From Clostridia bacterium (GTDB lineage: Bacteria > CBDUZB01 > JAGLHV01): a stretch of 29,068 bases of DNA. The translations under genes were made by a program, and so were the position numbers. Where the stretch lies: assembly GCA_030595925.1 (NCBI GenBank), contig JAUVLC010000024.1, positions 1 through 29,068 of the forward strand, in the 5' to 3' direction. This document shows, piece after piece, positions 1 through 8,143 of this stretch; within the stretch, counting starts at the first letter, position 1, and each line of letters begins with the position of its first letter. The notes beneath the pieces are model-generated. The model did no database searches. It was not told the DNA's origin and saw only the letters and a program-made list of their open reading frames with translations.

Positions 1-85
1 ATAATACCCTCCGACTCCTTTCAGTCGTCGAAGGATCAATTCGACTACAGAGTTTTTTCAAATAAAAACTCTAAGTCTCATTGAA
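1..85. repeat. 85-bp three-hairpin dispersed repeat, copy 1
   Basis: This is nearly identical to 14184-14268; the only difference I see is T instead of A at base 46. Three stem-loops follow one another: CGACT/AGTCG (12-16 with 23-27), GTCGAA/TTCGAC (27-32 with 40-45, sharing base 27 with the first stem) and a perfect 9-bp stem AGAGTTTTT/AAAAACTCT (49-57 with 64-72). It overlaps the last codons and stop of the DUF167 gene. It lies at the very edge of the window, so its true left boundary cannot be seen. No transposase is linked to it. Confidence 0.9.
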
Positions 86-298
86 TATAACCTCAACAAC
101 CTTATTCCGTGCTTTTTCGCCCTTAATAATATTTATTTTATTTTTTTTTACCTTATAAAAAACACTCAAAATTTTTATCAACATTTTGTTTGCTTTTCCT
201 TGTATCGGAGGTGCGGACAAATATACCTTAAGACAATCTTCTTCTTCTTTTATCCGGTTCTTCTTTGCATTAGGTATTACTCTTACATTTAAAAGCAT
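71..298 (-). CDS. DUF167 / YggU family protein
   Basis: This is a 75-residue protein of the DUF167 (YggU) family, whose biochemical role is not established. The family pattern is clear: an N-terminal VRVIPNAKKNRI strand, the central segment APPIQGKANKMLIKIL (about residues 29-44), then a basic stretch ending in GEKARNKVVEV. It starts with ATG 30 bp downstream of wecB, with no strong ribosome binding site, so it is probably co-transcribed and possibly reinitiated. The last residues (NET) and the TAG stop are encoded by the 85-bp repeat at the window start. The repeat has therefore replaced or capped the original 3' end, although the conserved family core is complete. DUF167 genes often sit at the end of unrelated operons, as here. 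Family assignment is secure; function is unknown. Confidence 0.88.
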   Translation of the reverse strand: MLLNVRVIPNAKKNRIKEEEDCLKVYLSAPPIQGKANKMLIKILSVFYKVKKNKINIIKGEKARNKVVEVIFNET

Positions 299-328
299 AA
301 TTATTTTTACCGATTAAAATTTTAATTA

Positions 329-1471
329 TCAGAAAACAAATTCTTCAGGTCTGGATTTTCTTTTTTTAAAATAATAAAGAATTGCTTCTCTAATTCTTTT
401 TGACGCTTTTCCGTCGCCGTAAGGATTAATTGCATTAGCCATTCGTTGATACTCTTTTTTATCGGTCAATAACCGCCCAACAGAATTAACAATTTTCTTC
501 TTATTTATTCCGATTATTTTCGCTGCACCAAATTTGACAGCCTCCGGCCTTTCGGTAACCTTTCTTAAAACCAAAACGGGTTTACCCAATGAAGGAGCTT
601 CCTCCTGTATCCCTCCGCTATCAGTTAATATTAAATAAGATAGTTTCATTAAATTAACAAAATCAAGATAATTCAAAGGGAGAATTAAAGATACATTAGG
701 AATTCCACTTAATATTCTCCTTGCTGTATCTGTAACTTCAGGATTTAAATGAACGGGATAAATTATTCTTACTTTTTTATGTTTTTGGGCAATTTCTCTT
801 AGTGCATAACAAATATCTATCAAAGGTTTTCCCCAATTTTCCCGACGGTGAGCAGTAACCAAAATTATTTTCTCCGTTTTTTTATGAGATAATTCCTTTT
901 TATCAACTTGCCCTTTTTTCCGAACAATCGCTTTAAGGGCATCTATTCCCGTATTTCCGGTGATAAAAATTCCTTCCGAAGAAATATTTTCCTTGAGTAA
1001 GTTTTTTTTATTTTTTTTAGTAGGAGCAAAATGTAATACACAAAGGGCATCAGACAACAGACGATTGACCTCCTCAGGATAAGGATTAAACTTATCATAA
1101 GAACGCAAGCCGGCTTCTATGTGAGCGACAGGAACTTTTTCATAAAAAGAAGTTATAGCGGCAAAAAGAGTAGTAGTCGTATCCCCGTGTATACAAACTA
1201 AATCCGGCCTTTCTTTTTTAATTACTTTCGCTAATTTGTTTAATGTATTAGTGCTGACCTGATAAAGGTTTTGTGATTTTTTCATTATATTTAAATCGTA
1301 GTGCGGTTTAATATTAAATAAGGTTAGAACCTGGTCAAGCATTTGACGATGTTGTGCAGTAACAACTACTACTACTTTAAAAATATTTGGATATTTTTTC
1401 AATTCGCAAATCAAAGGAGACATTTTAACTGCTTCCGGCCTGGTACCGAAAACACACATTATTTTTTTCAA
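329..1471 (-). CDS. wecB: UDP-N-acetylglucosamine 2-epimerase (non-hydrolysing)
   Basis: This enzyme interconverts UDP-GlcNAc and UDP-ManNAc, a precursor of ManNAc-containing surface polysaccharides, in the cytoplasm. The 380-residue length is normal. Family motifs are intact: GTRPEAVK at residues 9-16, TAQHRQML at 38-45, HGDTTT at 95-100, HIEAGLR at 117-123, PEEVNR at 132-137, HRREN at 208-212, DSGGIQEE at 284-291 and TERPEA at 306-311. D97, E119, E133 and H208 correspond to the acidic and histidine residues implicated in catalysis in E. coli WecB. The start is TTG at 1469-1471, chosen because AAAGGAG lies 8 bases upstream; the in-frame ATG four codons later is too far from that site. It follows the WecA-like gene, so the two may work on one surface-glycan pathway, although that partner looks catalytically altered. 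Confidence 0.95.
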   Translation of the reverse strand: MKKIMCVFGTRPEAVKMSPLICELKKYPNIFKVVVVVTAQHRQMLDQVLTLFNIKPHYDLNIMKKSQNLYQVSTNTLNKLAKVIKKERPDLVCIHGDTTTTLFAAITSFYEKVPVAHIEAGLRSYDKFNPYPEEVNRLLSDALCVLHFAPTKKNKKNLLKENISSEGIFITGNTGIDALKAIVRKKGQVDKKELSHKKTEKIILVTAHRRENWGKPLIDICYALREIAQKHKKVRIIYPVHLNPEVTDTARRILSGIPNVSLILPLNYLDFVNLMKLSYLILTDSGGIQEEAPSLGKPVLVLRKVTERPEAVKFGAAKIIGINKKKIVNSVGRLLTDKKEYQRMANAINPYGDGKASKRIREAILYYFKKRKSRPEEFVF

Positions 1472-1535
1472 ATTTTATTCTCCTTTATTTTTTCATAATA
1501 TCACAATCCCAATAAAAGCCTCTTACATCAAAAAT

Positions 1536-2561
1536 TTATTTTACCATTATTTTTTCGAAAATAACCGTTAAAATGGAACAACTTCCCATCAGTAAAACAA
1601 AGAAATACATCATAAATACAATCTCCCGTTGAGTCCACCCTTTTTTTAAGAGTCGATATTGAAAATCATTTTTATTTATATTCGAAACAAGTTCTTCTTT
1701 TTTTGATTTCTGTAAAACAGCAAAAGATAAATTCAAAAAAGGCATCCCCATAATAAAAAGGGGTGCAAATAAAGCAATTATTGCCGTAGTTTTTAATCTC
1801 CCTACTACAGTAATAATCCCTAACAGAAAACCAATAAACATTTTACCGCTATTACCCAAAACTATTTTTGCCGGAAAAACATTATAATAAAGAAAACCTA
1901 AAGTCGCTCCTCCTAAAACAGAACATAAAATAACCGTTAATTGTAACTGACTGGTAATTATCGTTGAACGGGTAATTTTCATTACCAAAATTGCAACTGT
2001 TAAAAAAACAAAAGAATTAATAACTACAACTCCTGCAGCTAATCCATCCGTACTATCAACCAAATTGATTACATTAGTAAATACGACTAACCAGATAATA
2101 GTCAAAAGATTACTTATTATTGCCGAAAAAAAGAAAGCATTGGATAAAAACGGCAGGGATACACCGGTTACTTTTATTCCACAAGTAACTATCAAAAGAG
2201 CAGCAATAATCTGAATTAGCAATCTGGATACCATCGGAACGCCTTTTTTATCATCGACTATACCCAAAATGATGATAATAAGTGCCCCAATTAAAATGCT
2301 TACCAATTCCTGTCCAATAAAATTGTTTTTAGCGATAAGAAATACGCGAAAATGCGAATTTAAAAACAAACTGCCTATTGAAAAAACAAATGCCAGAAAT
2401 ATCCCGATCCCTCCCCATAATGGAACCAGATAAAAATCAACTTCATACCCTTTTGACCGGCCATAAACACTATACCGCTCCGCTAAATATCTGGCCAAAA
2501 AAGTAAAAAGTAAACCGAATATTACAGCCGTAAAAAATGACCACAAATAAATTTTAATCAT
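1536..2561 (-). CDS. WecA/TagO/MraY-like membrane protein with altered catalytic motifs
   Basis: This 341-residue polytopic membrane protein belongs to the polyprenyl-phosphate sugar-1-phosphate transferase family (WecA, TagO, MraY), which loads GlcNAc-1-P or a related sugar onto undecaprenyl phosphate. About ten hydrophobic segments are visible. Several family landmarks are present: PLWGG (47-51), ILGIVDDKKG (98-107, the paired Asp) and NVINLVDSTDGLAAG (163-177). Others are changed. The usual MGDTGS-type motif, whose Asp binds the catalytic Mg2+, reads LGNSGK (235-240), with Asn at 236. The cytoplasmic His cluster normally written H-L-H-H before R-L-L reads DFQYRLL (299-305). Its ATG overlaps the glyA stop (TAATG), implying translational coupling. 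Fold and family are clear. Activity is doubtful, and it could be a pseudo-enzyme or have another substrate, so I give no gene symbol. Confidence 0.85.
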   Translation of the reverse strand: MIKIYLWSFFTAVIFGLLFTFLARYLAERYSVYGRSKGYEVDFYLVPLWGGIGIFLAFVFSIGSLFLNSHFRVFLIAKNNFIGQELVSILIGALIIIILGIVDDKKGVPMVSRLLIQIIAALLIVTCGIKVTGVSLPFLSNAFFFSAIISNLLTIIWLVVFTNVINLVDSTDGLAAGVVVINSFVFLTVAILVMKITRSTIITSQLQLTVILCSVLGGATLGFLYYNVFPAKIVLGNSGKMFIGFLLGIITVVGRLKTTAIIALFAPLFIMGMPFLNLSFAVLQKSKKEELVSNINKNDFQYRLLKKGWTQREIVFMMYFFVLLMGSCSILTVIFEKIMVK

Positions 2562-3814
2562 TAGCAGTTTTTTAATCTTTCGATATAAATAGGAAATTTA
2601 TCACATAAAATTTTTACACGTTTTTTTATTGAATTTAAATATTCCTTGTCTTCCCGTCGAATAAAAGCCTCATCTACCATTACGGCAACTTCCTTCATTT
2701 CTTCTTTTTTCATCCCGCGAGTAGTTAATGTCGGAGTCCCCAGGCGAATACCACTGGTAACAGCCGGTTTTAAAGGATCAAAAGGTATACCATTCTTATT
2801 TACGGTAATTCCTACTTCACCTAAAATTTTTTCCGCTTCCAACCCGGTTAAACCCTTGTTCCGCAAATCTATTAAAAACAAATGGGTATCCGTTCCCCCG
2901 GAAACAATTCGATATCCCTTATTCTCAAATTCCTCAGCTAAAACCTTAGCATTTTTTACAATTTGCTGCTGATATTGCTTGAACTCAGGTTTTAACGCTT
3001 CTCCCAAAACAACCGCTTTAGCGGCAATGACATGCATTAACGGCCCCCCTTGCAGTCCCGGAAAAACTGCCCGGTCAATCATGCGCGCAAATTCATTTTT
3101 ACACATAATCATCCCACCCCGGGGCCCTCGTAGTGTTTTATGAGTAGTAGTAGTAACAAAATCAGCATACCCAACCGGTGAAGGATGTATCCCTGCCGCA
3201 ACTAATCCGGCAATATGGGCAATATCTGCCATTAAATATGCTCCTACTTTATCACAAATATCCCTGTACTTTTTAAAATCAATAATTCGGGAATAAGCAG
3301 ACGCACCGGCAACAATTAATTTAGGACGAAACTCTATTGCCAATTCTTCCATTTGATCATAATCAATAAGTTCAGTATCCTTTTTAACCGATACAGGAAT
3401 AATTTTAAAATATTTTCCGGAAAAATTAAGTGGATGTCCATGCGAAAGATGCCCTCCGTGACTTAAATTTAATCCCATAATAGTATCTTGTGGTTTTAGC
3501 ATTGCGAAATAAACAGCCATATTTGCCTGAGAACCTGAATGAGGCTGAACATTCACATGCTCACAGCCAAATAGTTCCTTTGCCCTTTCAATTGCCAGGG
3601 ATTCCACAACATCCATATATTCACAACCACCGTAATATCTTTTACCCGGATACCCTTCTGCATATTTATTAGTCATTATTGAGCCTTGTGCTTCTAAAAC
3701 TGCTTCCGAAGTAAAATTTTCCGAAGCAATTAATTCCAAACCGTAAATCTGCCTCTGGGTCTCCTTATAAATTGCCTGATATATTTGCTCATCCTGTGAC
3801 TTTAATTTATTCAT
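2561..3814 (-). CDS. glyA: Serine hydroxymethyltransferase
   Basis: This PLP enzyme interconverts serine plus tetrahydrofolate with glycine plus 5,10-methylene-tetrahydrofolate, the main one-carbon source of the cell. The 417-residue length is standard. Visible landmarks are LELIASENF at 26-34, [16 protein letters not shown] at 48-63, the cofactor loop PHSGSQAN at 91-98, the PLP-contacting D197 and H200 in [10 protein letters not shown], and the Schiff-base lysine K226 in [14 protein letters not shown] (221-234). A ribosome binding site AAGGAG precedes the ATG. Its stop codon overlaps the start of the downstream membrane transferase. The upstream neighbour is a YwlE-like phosphatase; a ywlE-glyA neighbourhood is also known from Bacillus subtilis. 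No defects seen. Confidence 0.97.
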   Translation of the reverse strand: MNKLKSQDEQIYQAIYKETQRQIYGLELIASENFTSEAVLEAQGSIMTNKYAEGYPGKRYYGGCEYMDVVESLAIERAKELFGCEHVNVQPHSGSQANMAVYFAMLKPQDTIMGLNLSHGGHLSHGHPLNFSGKYFKIIPVSVKKDTELIDYDQMEELAIEFRPKLIVAGASAYSRIIDFKKYRDICDKVGAYLMADIAHIAGLVAAGIHPSPVGYADFVTTTTHKTLRGPRGGMIMCKNEFARMIDRAVFPGLQGGPLMHVIAAKAVVLGEALKPEFKQYQQQIVKNAKVLAEEFENKGYRIVSGGTDTHLFLIDLRNKGLTGLEAEKILGEVGITVNKNGIPFDPLKPAVTSGIRLGTPTLTTRGMKKEEMKEVAVMVDEAFIRREDKEYLNSIKKRVKILCDKFPIYIERLKNC

Positions 3815-3854
3815 TTTTTCAATCTCCTTATCTCTATTACATTTAATTTCGCAT

Positions 3855-4328
3855 TCACTTTCCGTCTTTTATTTTTTGAATAACTTTTTTTAAGGAAGTT
3901 TTTATTTCTTCCATACAAGATTTATAAAATTTTTCCGACTGCCCTATTGGATCAGCGATTTCCAAATCATTCCCTTCCTGCGTGAATTCTTTCAACAGAA
4001 ATATTTTGTTGTCTTCATTTGCCCGGGGAAATTGGTTTAATATTTTCGCTTTGTGTCTCTTTTCCATTACTAAAATTAAATCTGCTTTATTTAACATTTC
4101 ATTATCAAAAGGAGTTGACCGATGCCCGGAAACATCAATCCCTTCTTCTTTCATTAAATAAAGAACAGGGAAAGGAACTTTAAAAAAAGAAGACGCAGCT
4201 ACTCCGGCAGAACACACCTGCCAGGAATTTATTCCTTCTTCTTTAAGCATCTTTTCAAATAAAACAGCAGCCATAAGACTGCGGCAAGTATTTCCCGTAC
4301 AAACAAAAAAAATATTCTTCATACTCAT
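3855..4328 (-). CDS. Low-molecular-weight protein phosphatase, YwlE-like
   Basis: This cytosolic phosphatase of the low-molecular-weight PTP fold uses a cysteine nucleophile in a CX5R loop. Here the loop is CTGNTCRS, with C10 as nucleophile and R16 binding phosphate. The general acid is D126 in ADPIGQ (125-130). The 157-residue length fits. The Thr at position 14 (CxGNT) is the residue reported in Bacillus YwlE to favour phospho-arginine; classical phosphotyrosine members usually carry Ile there. The loop and the neighbouring glyA both point to the YwlE subgroup, so protein-arginine phosphatase is a reasonable guess. No McsB-type arginine kinase is in this window to support it. Two ATG codons lie close together (4328 and 4322). 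I chose the first, with GGAAGAG upstream. Confidence 0.9.
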   Translation of the reverse strand: MSMKNIFFVCTGNTCRSLMAAVLFEKMLKEEGINSWQVCSAGVAASSFFKVPFPVLYLMKEEGIDVSGHRSTPFDNEMLNKADLILVMEKRHKAKILNQFPRANEDNKIFLLKEFTQEGNDLEIADPIGQSEKFYKSCMEEIKTSLKKVIQKIKDGK

Positions 4329-4364
4329 TTTAATACTCTTCCTTTAGCATTTAGCATCCTTATT

Positions 4365-5582
4365 TCAAGATGAATTTATTCTTACATAATCAAAAGAAAA
4401 ATCACAAGTATAAATTCTTGCTTCTTTTTTACCTGTTTTTAAATCAATGGTTACTTTAAACTCTTTCTGCGAAACAATTTTTTTAAGTACCGAGAAAGAT
4501 TTTTTTGTTCCTATACTATCTTTTACAGCACGTAATTCACCAAAATAAACATCTATCCGCTGCAAATTAATATTTTCCGTTAAACTACCGCAAGCAGCCA
4601 GAAGTCTTCCCCAGTTAGGATCATTCCCAAAAAGTGCTGTTTTAAACAACGGAGAATAAGCAATTCTTCTTGCTACCAAATTTGCCTGCCGACAGGTTTT
4701 CGCTCCCTTGACCTCAATCTGTACTAATTTAGTTGCCCCCTCCCCATCCTTAACAATCATTTTGGCCAATGCTAAAGTAATCACATCTAATTTATTTTGA
4801 AAAACTTTAAAATGTTTATTTTCACAATCAATCATTTTATTTTCTGCACAGCCATTAGCTAAAATAATTACACAATCATTAGTGCTCATCTCCCCATCCA
4901 CACTAATTATGTTAAAAGATTTTCGCACAGATTCCTGTAACGATTTTTTTAATAATTTTTTGTTTATATTTAAATCGGTAAGAACAAAACAAAACATCGT
5001 CGCCATATCAGGACAAATCATTCCCGCACCCTTAGCTATGCCCAAAATATTAACCTTTTTTTTATCAATATAAAATCGCTCAGACACAAATTTGGGGAAA
5101 CTATCTGTAGTCATTATTGCCGTAGCCAGAGCAAGAAGAGAATCTTTATCTTTTCCAAGAGAAATCGGTAACGTTTTTCTCATTCCGGATTTGATTTTCT
5201 CCAAAGGCAGAAAATCTCCGATTGTTCCTGTGGATGCAACTAAAACATTGTTTTCTTTAATTCCAAAAATTTTAGAACCGAGATTACTAATTTCCTCAGC
5301 ATCTTGCAATCCTTTTTCTCCGGTACAAGCATTGGCACAAACCGAATTGGCAATAATTAATTGTGCCTTTTTATTTTTAAGGTGTTTCATCGACAAGTGA
5401 ACAGGTGCAGCTTTTAACTTGTTTTTTGTAAAACATGCTGACGCAATAGCTAAATTTTCGGAAAAAATCAATCCCATATCTTTTTTTGTATTCTTCTCGG
5501 AAATACCACAGGCAATTCCTCCGACTATAAATCCTTCAGGTATCATTTTTTTAATCTTTTGCATATTTTCTTTGTTACTCAC
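4365..5582 (-). CDS. argJ: Glutamate N-acetyltransferase / amino-acid acetyltransferase (ArgJ)
   Basis: ArgJ recycles the acetyl group from N-acetylornithine to glutamate in arginine synthesis, and bifunctional members also use acetyl-CoA to make N-acetylglutamate. The precursor cuts itself before a catalytic threonine. That site is visible as KGAGMICPDMATMF (184-197), with cleavage expected between A194 and T195. Other family motifs are ANSVCANACTG (78-88), ASTGTIG (116-122), TTDSFPK (158-164), KDGEGATK (278-285) and GNDPNWGR near residue 335. The 405-residue length is usual. The start is GTG at 5580-5582, and an ATG six codons on is a possible alternative. It lies 24 bp after argC, forming an arginine pair. 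Whether it is mono- or bifunctional cannot be told from sequence alone; no argA or argE is in the window. Confidence 0.95.
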   Translation of the reverse strand: MSNKENMQKIKKMIPEGFIVGGIACGISEKNTKKDMGLIFSENLAIASACFTKNKLKAAPVHLSMKHLKNKKAQLIIANSVCANACTGEKGLQDAEEISNLGSKIFGIKENNVLVASTGTIGDFLPLEKIKSGMRKTLPISLGKDKDSLLALATAIMTTDSFPKFVSERFYIDKKKVNILGIAKGAGMICPDMATMFCFVLTDLNINKKLLKKSLQESVRKSFNIISVDGEMSTNDCVIILANGCAENKMIDCENKHFKVFQNKLDVITLALAKMIVKDGEGATKLVQIEVKGAKTCRQANLVARRIAYSPLFKTALFGNDPNWGRLLAACGSLTENINLQRIDVYFGELRAVKDSIGTKKSFSVLKKIVSQKEFKVTIDLKTGKKEARIYTCDFSFDYVRINSS

Positions 5583-5606
5583 TCGTTTTTTAGTACAAGT
5601 TGAATG

Positions 5607-6680
5607 TTATTCTTTCTTAAGAATATTTGAATAAGGCAACCCGCAAGCTTCATCAAACCCACACATAAGATTCATATTTTGTATGGCTTGTCCACTGGCA
5701 CCTTTGATTAAATTATCTATACTGCTGATTACTATACATGTCCTTGTTTTTTGGTCAAAAACGACTTTAATATCGCAAAAATTGGTTCCCTGAATATTTT
5801 GAATTTCAGGATATTCTTCTCCTTCATAAACACGAATAAAAGGCTTTCCCTGATAAAACTTGTTATAAACATCACGAATACTTTCGATTGGAACATTCTT
5901 CCGCAATTTAAGATAAGTCGTTATTAACATTCCACATTTAAACGAACTTACATGAGGGACAAATAAGACATTAATGTTTTCCTGCATTAAAAAACTCAAT
6001 TCCTGTTCTATCTCCGGAGTATGGGCATGAACAGCTACTTTATACGGCTTAATATTCTCCTCCACTTCAATTGCCATATTTTTTTCAGCCAACGTTCTAC
6101 CTGCTCCGGACACTCCACAGTGCGCATCAATAATAACACCTGCTCCCGAATCAACAAATTTATTAGTAAATAACGGAGCTGCCCCTAAAATAACACAAGT
6201 AGGATAACATCCGGGATTAGCAACAAAAAATGCATTTTTTATTTTTTCAGTATTTATCTCGGAAAGGCCATAAACTGCTTTTTGCAAAATTGTTTCATCA
6301 CTATGTTTAATATTATACCACTTTGGATAAAGATCAACATCCTTTAACCTGAAATCAGCACTCAAATCAATAAATTTAATTTTCTTTCCTTTTTCTTTTG
6401 CCTGATTAATTAAATCGCATGTTTTTTTTAAAAATTGTCCGTGCGGCTTCGCTAAAAAAACAATATCACATTTTTCAATAACTTCCGCAGCATCATATCT
6501 GCTGGTTTTATAAGAAAAAAGATTTTTCAGCGATTTATGCAAATCTTCTATGTTCTTATCGGGAAAACCATCCGACACTAATAAAGAAATATCTACAAAT
6601 TCATGATTGCTCAATAGTTTTAGTAACATACCTCCGGCTAAACCATAAATTCCGATTATTCCCACTCTTACTTTTTTCAT
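5607..6680 (-). CDS. argC: N-acetyl-gamma-glutamyl-phosphate reductase
   Basis: ArgC carries out the third step of arginine synthesis, the NADPH-dependent reduction of N-acetylglutamyl phosphate to the semialdehyde. The 357-residue protein has an N-terminal dinucleotide-binding loop GIIGIYGLAGG (7-17). The catalytic cysteine C158 lies in ANPGCYPT (154-161), and the conserved segment HCGVSGAGR follows about 35 residues later. HAHTPEIEQEL and the C-terminal IDNLIKGASGQAIQN block are typical of the family. The ATG is 2 bp from the upstream TPR gene stop, and argJ follows closely, so co-expression is very likely. The residues after the Rossmann glycines (IYG instead of the more common YTG) are a mild variation. 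No sign of breakage. Confidence 0.96.
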   Translation of the reverse strand: MKKVRVGIIGIYGLAGGMLLKLLSNHEFVDISLLVSDGFPDKNIEDLHKSLKNLFSYKTSRYDAAEVIEKCDIVFLAKPHGQFLKKTCDLINQAKEKGKKIKFIDLSADFRLKDVDLYPKWYNIKHSDETILQKAVYGLSEINTEKIKNAFFVANPGCYPTCVILGAAPLFTNKFVDSGAGVIIDAHCGVSGAGRTLAEKNMAIEVEENIKPYKVAVHAHTPEIEQELSFLMQENINVLFVPHVSSFKCGMLITTYLKLRKNVPIESIRDVYNKFYQGKPFIRVYEGEEYPEIQNIQGTNFCDIKVVFDQKTRTCIVISSIDNLIKGASGQAIQNMNLMCGFDEACGLPYSNILKKE

Positions 6681-6682
6681 AT

Positions 6683-7372
6683 CTATTTTTTCCCTTTTTC
6701 CGGTTGTTTCTTTGGAGCCAATTCTTCTAATTTAAACTTTGCCAATTTTTCCCATTGGGTATCAGAATAAAGAGCAACTATTTTTTGATAGGTAGAAATA
6801 GCAAGCTCTTTATTATCCACTTGCTCGTAACATCTCCCAATTGCCTGATAAACATTGGGGACAAGCATATGTTCCGTATTTTTTTCAACAAATTTTTTAT
6901 AAATCTTCAATGCTTCATCCCATTTACCCTCTTCTTCATAACAGTTGCCTAAATTTATCTCCACAAAAGGAACAATATGACTTTTTTTATGTTGACTAAG
7001 TTGTTTTTTATAAACAATTGATGCTTCCTTATATTTCCCCTCTTCATAAAGAATATTTCCTTTTAAAAAAAATGCCAGAGGTATAATTTGCGATTGCGAA
7101 TAATTATCAATAATTTCATCATACAAAGAAATTGCCTGAGTATAATCCTTTTTTGAATAATATCCTTGTGCATTACTTAAAATATTCGCGGCTTGTAAAT
7201 TTATCTCATTTCTCCTCCGAAAAAAAAGAAAACCAAACAAAACTACTGCGATTACCAACAATACTCCGAAAAAAACTCTTTTTTTATGTGATTGAATGTT
7301 TTCTTCTGCTTTTTGAAAAAATGATAAAAAAATATCCTTATTTGTATGCTTATTACTCCATTGTTTAGACAT
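6683..7372 (-). CDS. Membrane-anchored TPR protein (YfgM/YbgF-like)
   Basis: This 229-residue protein has a charged N-terminal tail, one transmembrane segment at about residues 33-50 (VFFGVLLVIAVVLFGFLFF) and then an extracytoplasmic domain of three to four tetratricopeptide repeats. Examples are ILSNAQGYYSKKDYTQAIS, FFLKGNILYEEGKYKEAS, INLGNCYEEEGKWDEALKI and YQAIGRCYEQVDNKELAIS. The layout resembles YfgM, an ancillary SecYEG partner, and the TPR part of CpoB/YbgF, but there is no specific evidence for either role. The ATG directly abuts the stop of the upstream PHP gene, and argC follows 2 bp after its own stop, so it belongs to this operon. A scaffolding role at the inner membrane facing the periplasm is an inference from architecture. 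Confidence 0.85.
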   Translation of the reverse strand: MSKQWSNKHTNKDIFLSFFQKAEENIQSHKKRVFFGVLLVIAVVLFGFLFFRRRNEINLQAANILSNAQGYYSKKDYTQAISLYDEIIDNYSQSQIIPLAFFLKGNILYEEGKYKEASIVYKKQLSQHKKSHIVPFVEINLGNCYEEEGKWDEALKIYKKFVEKNTEHMLVPNVYQAIGRCYEQVDNKELAISTYQKIVALYSDTQWEKLAKFKLEELAPKKQPEKGKK

Positions 7373-8026
7373 TTATTTCCCCTTTTTGCTTTTTATTAGT
7401 TCTTTAGCATTATTCCACATTATTTCCAGGTCACCTTTTTCCAACCCCGCCTCTTTAACTATTTTTAATGCCTGATCATCACTGATTAAATCTTCCGGAG
7501 CATGAGTATCCGTATTAAGAATTAACCCGGCCTGTAGTTTTTTGGCTAAATCTGCCACGTATCCATTGGTTAAACAATGACCCCGCCGTGAGCTTATTTC
7601 TAATAGAACATTATTTTTTTTGGCTAATTCTACATCCTCGGAAGTAATCCTTCCGGGATGAGCAAGAATATCAATTCCACTTAACAAACCTGCTTTATTT
7701 GTCCCCGGAGGAACAGATTCAACGGTGGTTTCCCCATGAACAATAACAATCTTTGCTCCTAAATGCCGAGCCTGATTAGTTAAAAGACTAATCAATCCGG
7801 GAGGAACATAAGTTAATTCCACCCCCGGAAGAACATCCATTTCATATTCCTGTGTTAATTCAGTACAAACCTTAATCATCCGGGGAATAATAAAATCAAT
7901 ATTAGAGCTATCTACATGGTCAGTAATAGCAATTGCACTATATCCCTTAATCTTCGCCTGCCAAACTAGTTCGGAAGGAATTAATAATCCGTCAGTAAAA
8001 AATGTATGGGTATGTAAATCAATCAT
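7373..8026 (-). CDS. PHP-domain phosphoesterase (histidinol-phosphatase-like)
   Basis: This is a 217-residue metal-dependent phosphoesterase of the PHP superfamily. The full set of metal ligands is visible: H5 and H7 in DLHTHTFF, D12, D36-H37 in ITDHVD, E70 in PGVEL, H98 in VHGE, H123 in AHPG, and D173/H175 in NTDTHAPE. A small stand-alone PHP protein of this type is often labelled histidinol phosphatase or YcdX-like, but the substrate cannot be settled from sequence and no his genes are nearby. GGAGGAGG sits at good distance from the ATG. The upstream element is the tRNA-Arg gene; the downstream TPR gene starts immediately after its stop. Family membership is secure; the substrate is open. 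Confidence 0.9.
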   Translation of the reverse strand: MIDLHTHTFFTDGLLIPSELVWQAKIKGYSAIAITDHVDSSNIDFIIPRMIKVCTELTQEYEMDVLPGVELTYVPPGLISLLTNQARHLGAKIVIVHGETTVESVPPGTNKAGLLSGIDILAHPGRITSEDVELAKKNNVLLEISSRRGHCLTNGYVADLAKKLQAGLILNTDTHAPEDLISDDQALKIVKEAGLEKGDLEIMWNNAKELIKSKKGK

Positions 8027-8063
8027 AAAAGACCTCCTCCATATTATTTAATTCAATAAAATA

Positions 8064-8137
8064 CGCCCCTGGAGGGATTCGAACCCCCGACGCAAGGCTT
8101 AGGACGCCCTCGCTCTATCCATCTGAGCTACAGGGGC
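8064..8137 (-). tRNA. tRNA-Arg (anticodon CCT)
   Basis: The minus strand folds into a full cloverleaf. The acceptor stem is GCCCCTG/CAGGGGC, the D arm GCTC/GAGC, the anticodon stem AGGGC/GCCTT with loop GTCCTAA giving anticodon CCT (reads AGG), and the T arm GGGGG/CCCTC with TTCGAAT. The discriminator base is G. The 3' CCA is not encoded (TAT follows), so it must be added by the CCA-adding enzyme. The gene starts 6 bp after the apt stop codon and lies in the same direction as its neighbours, so it is probably cut out of a longer transcript. Confidence 0.97.
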
Positions 8138-8143
8138 AAAACT

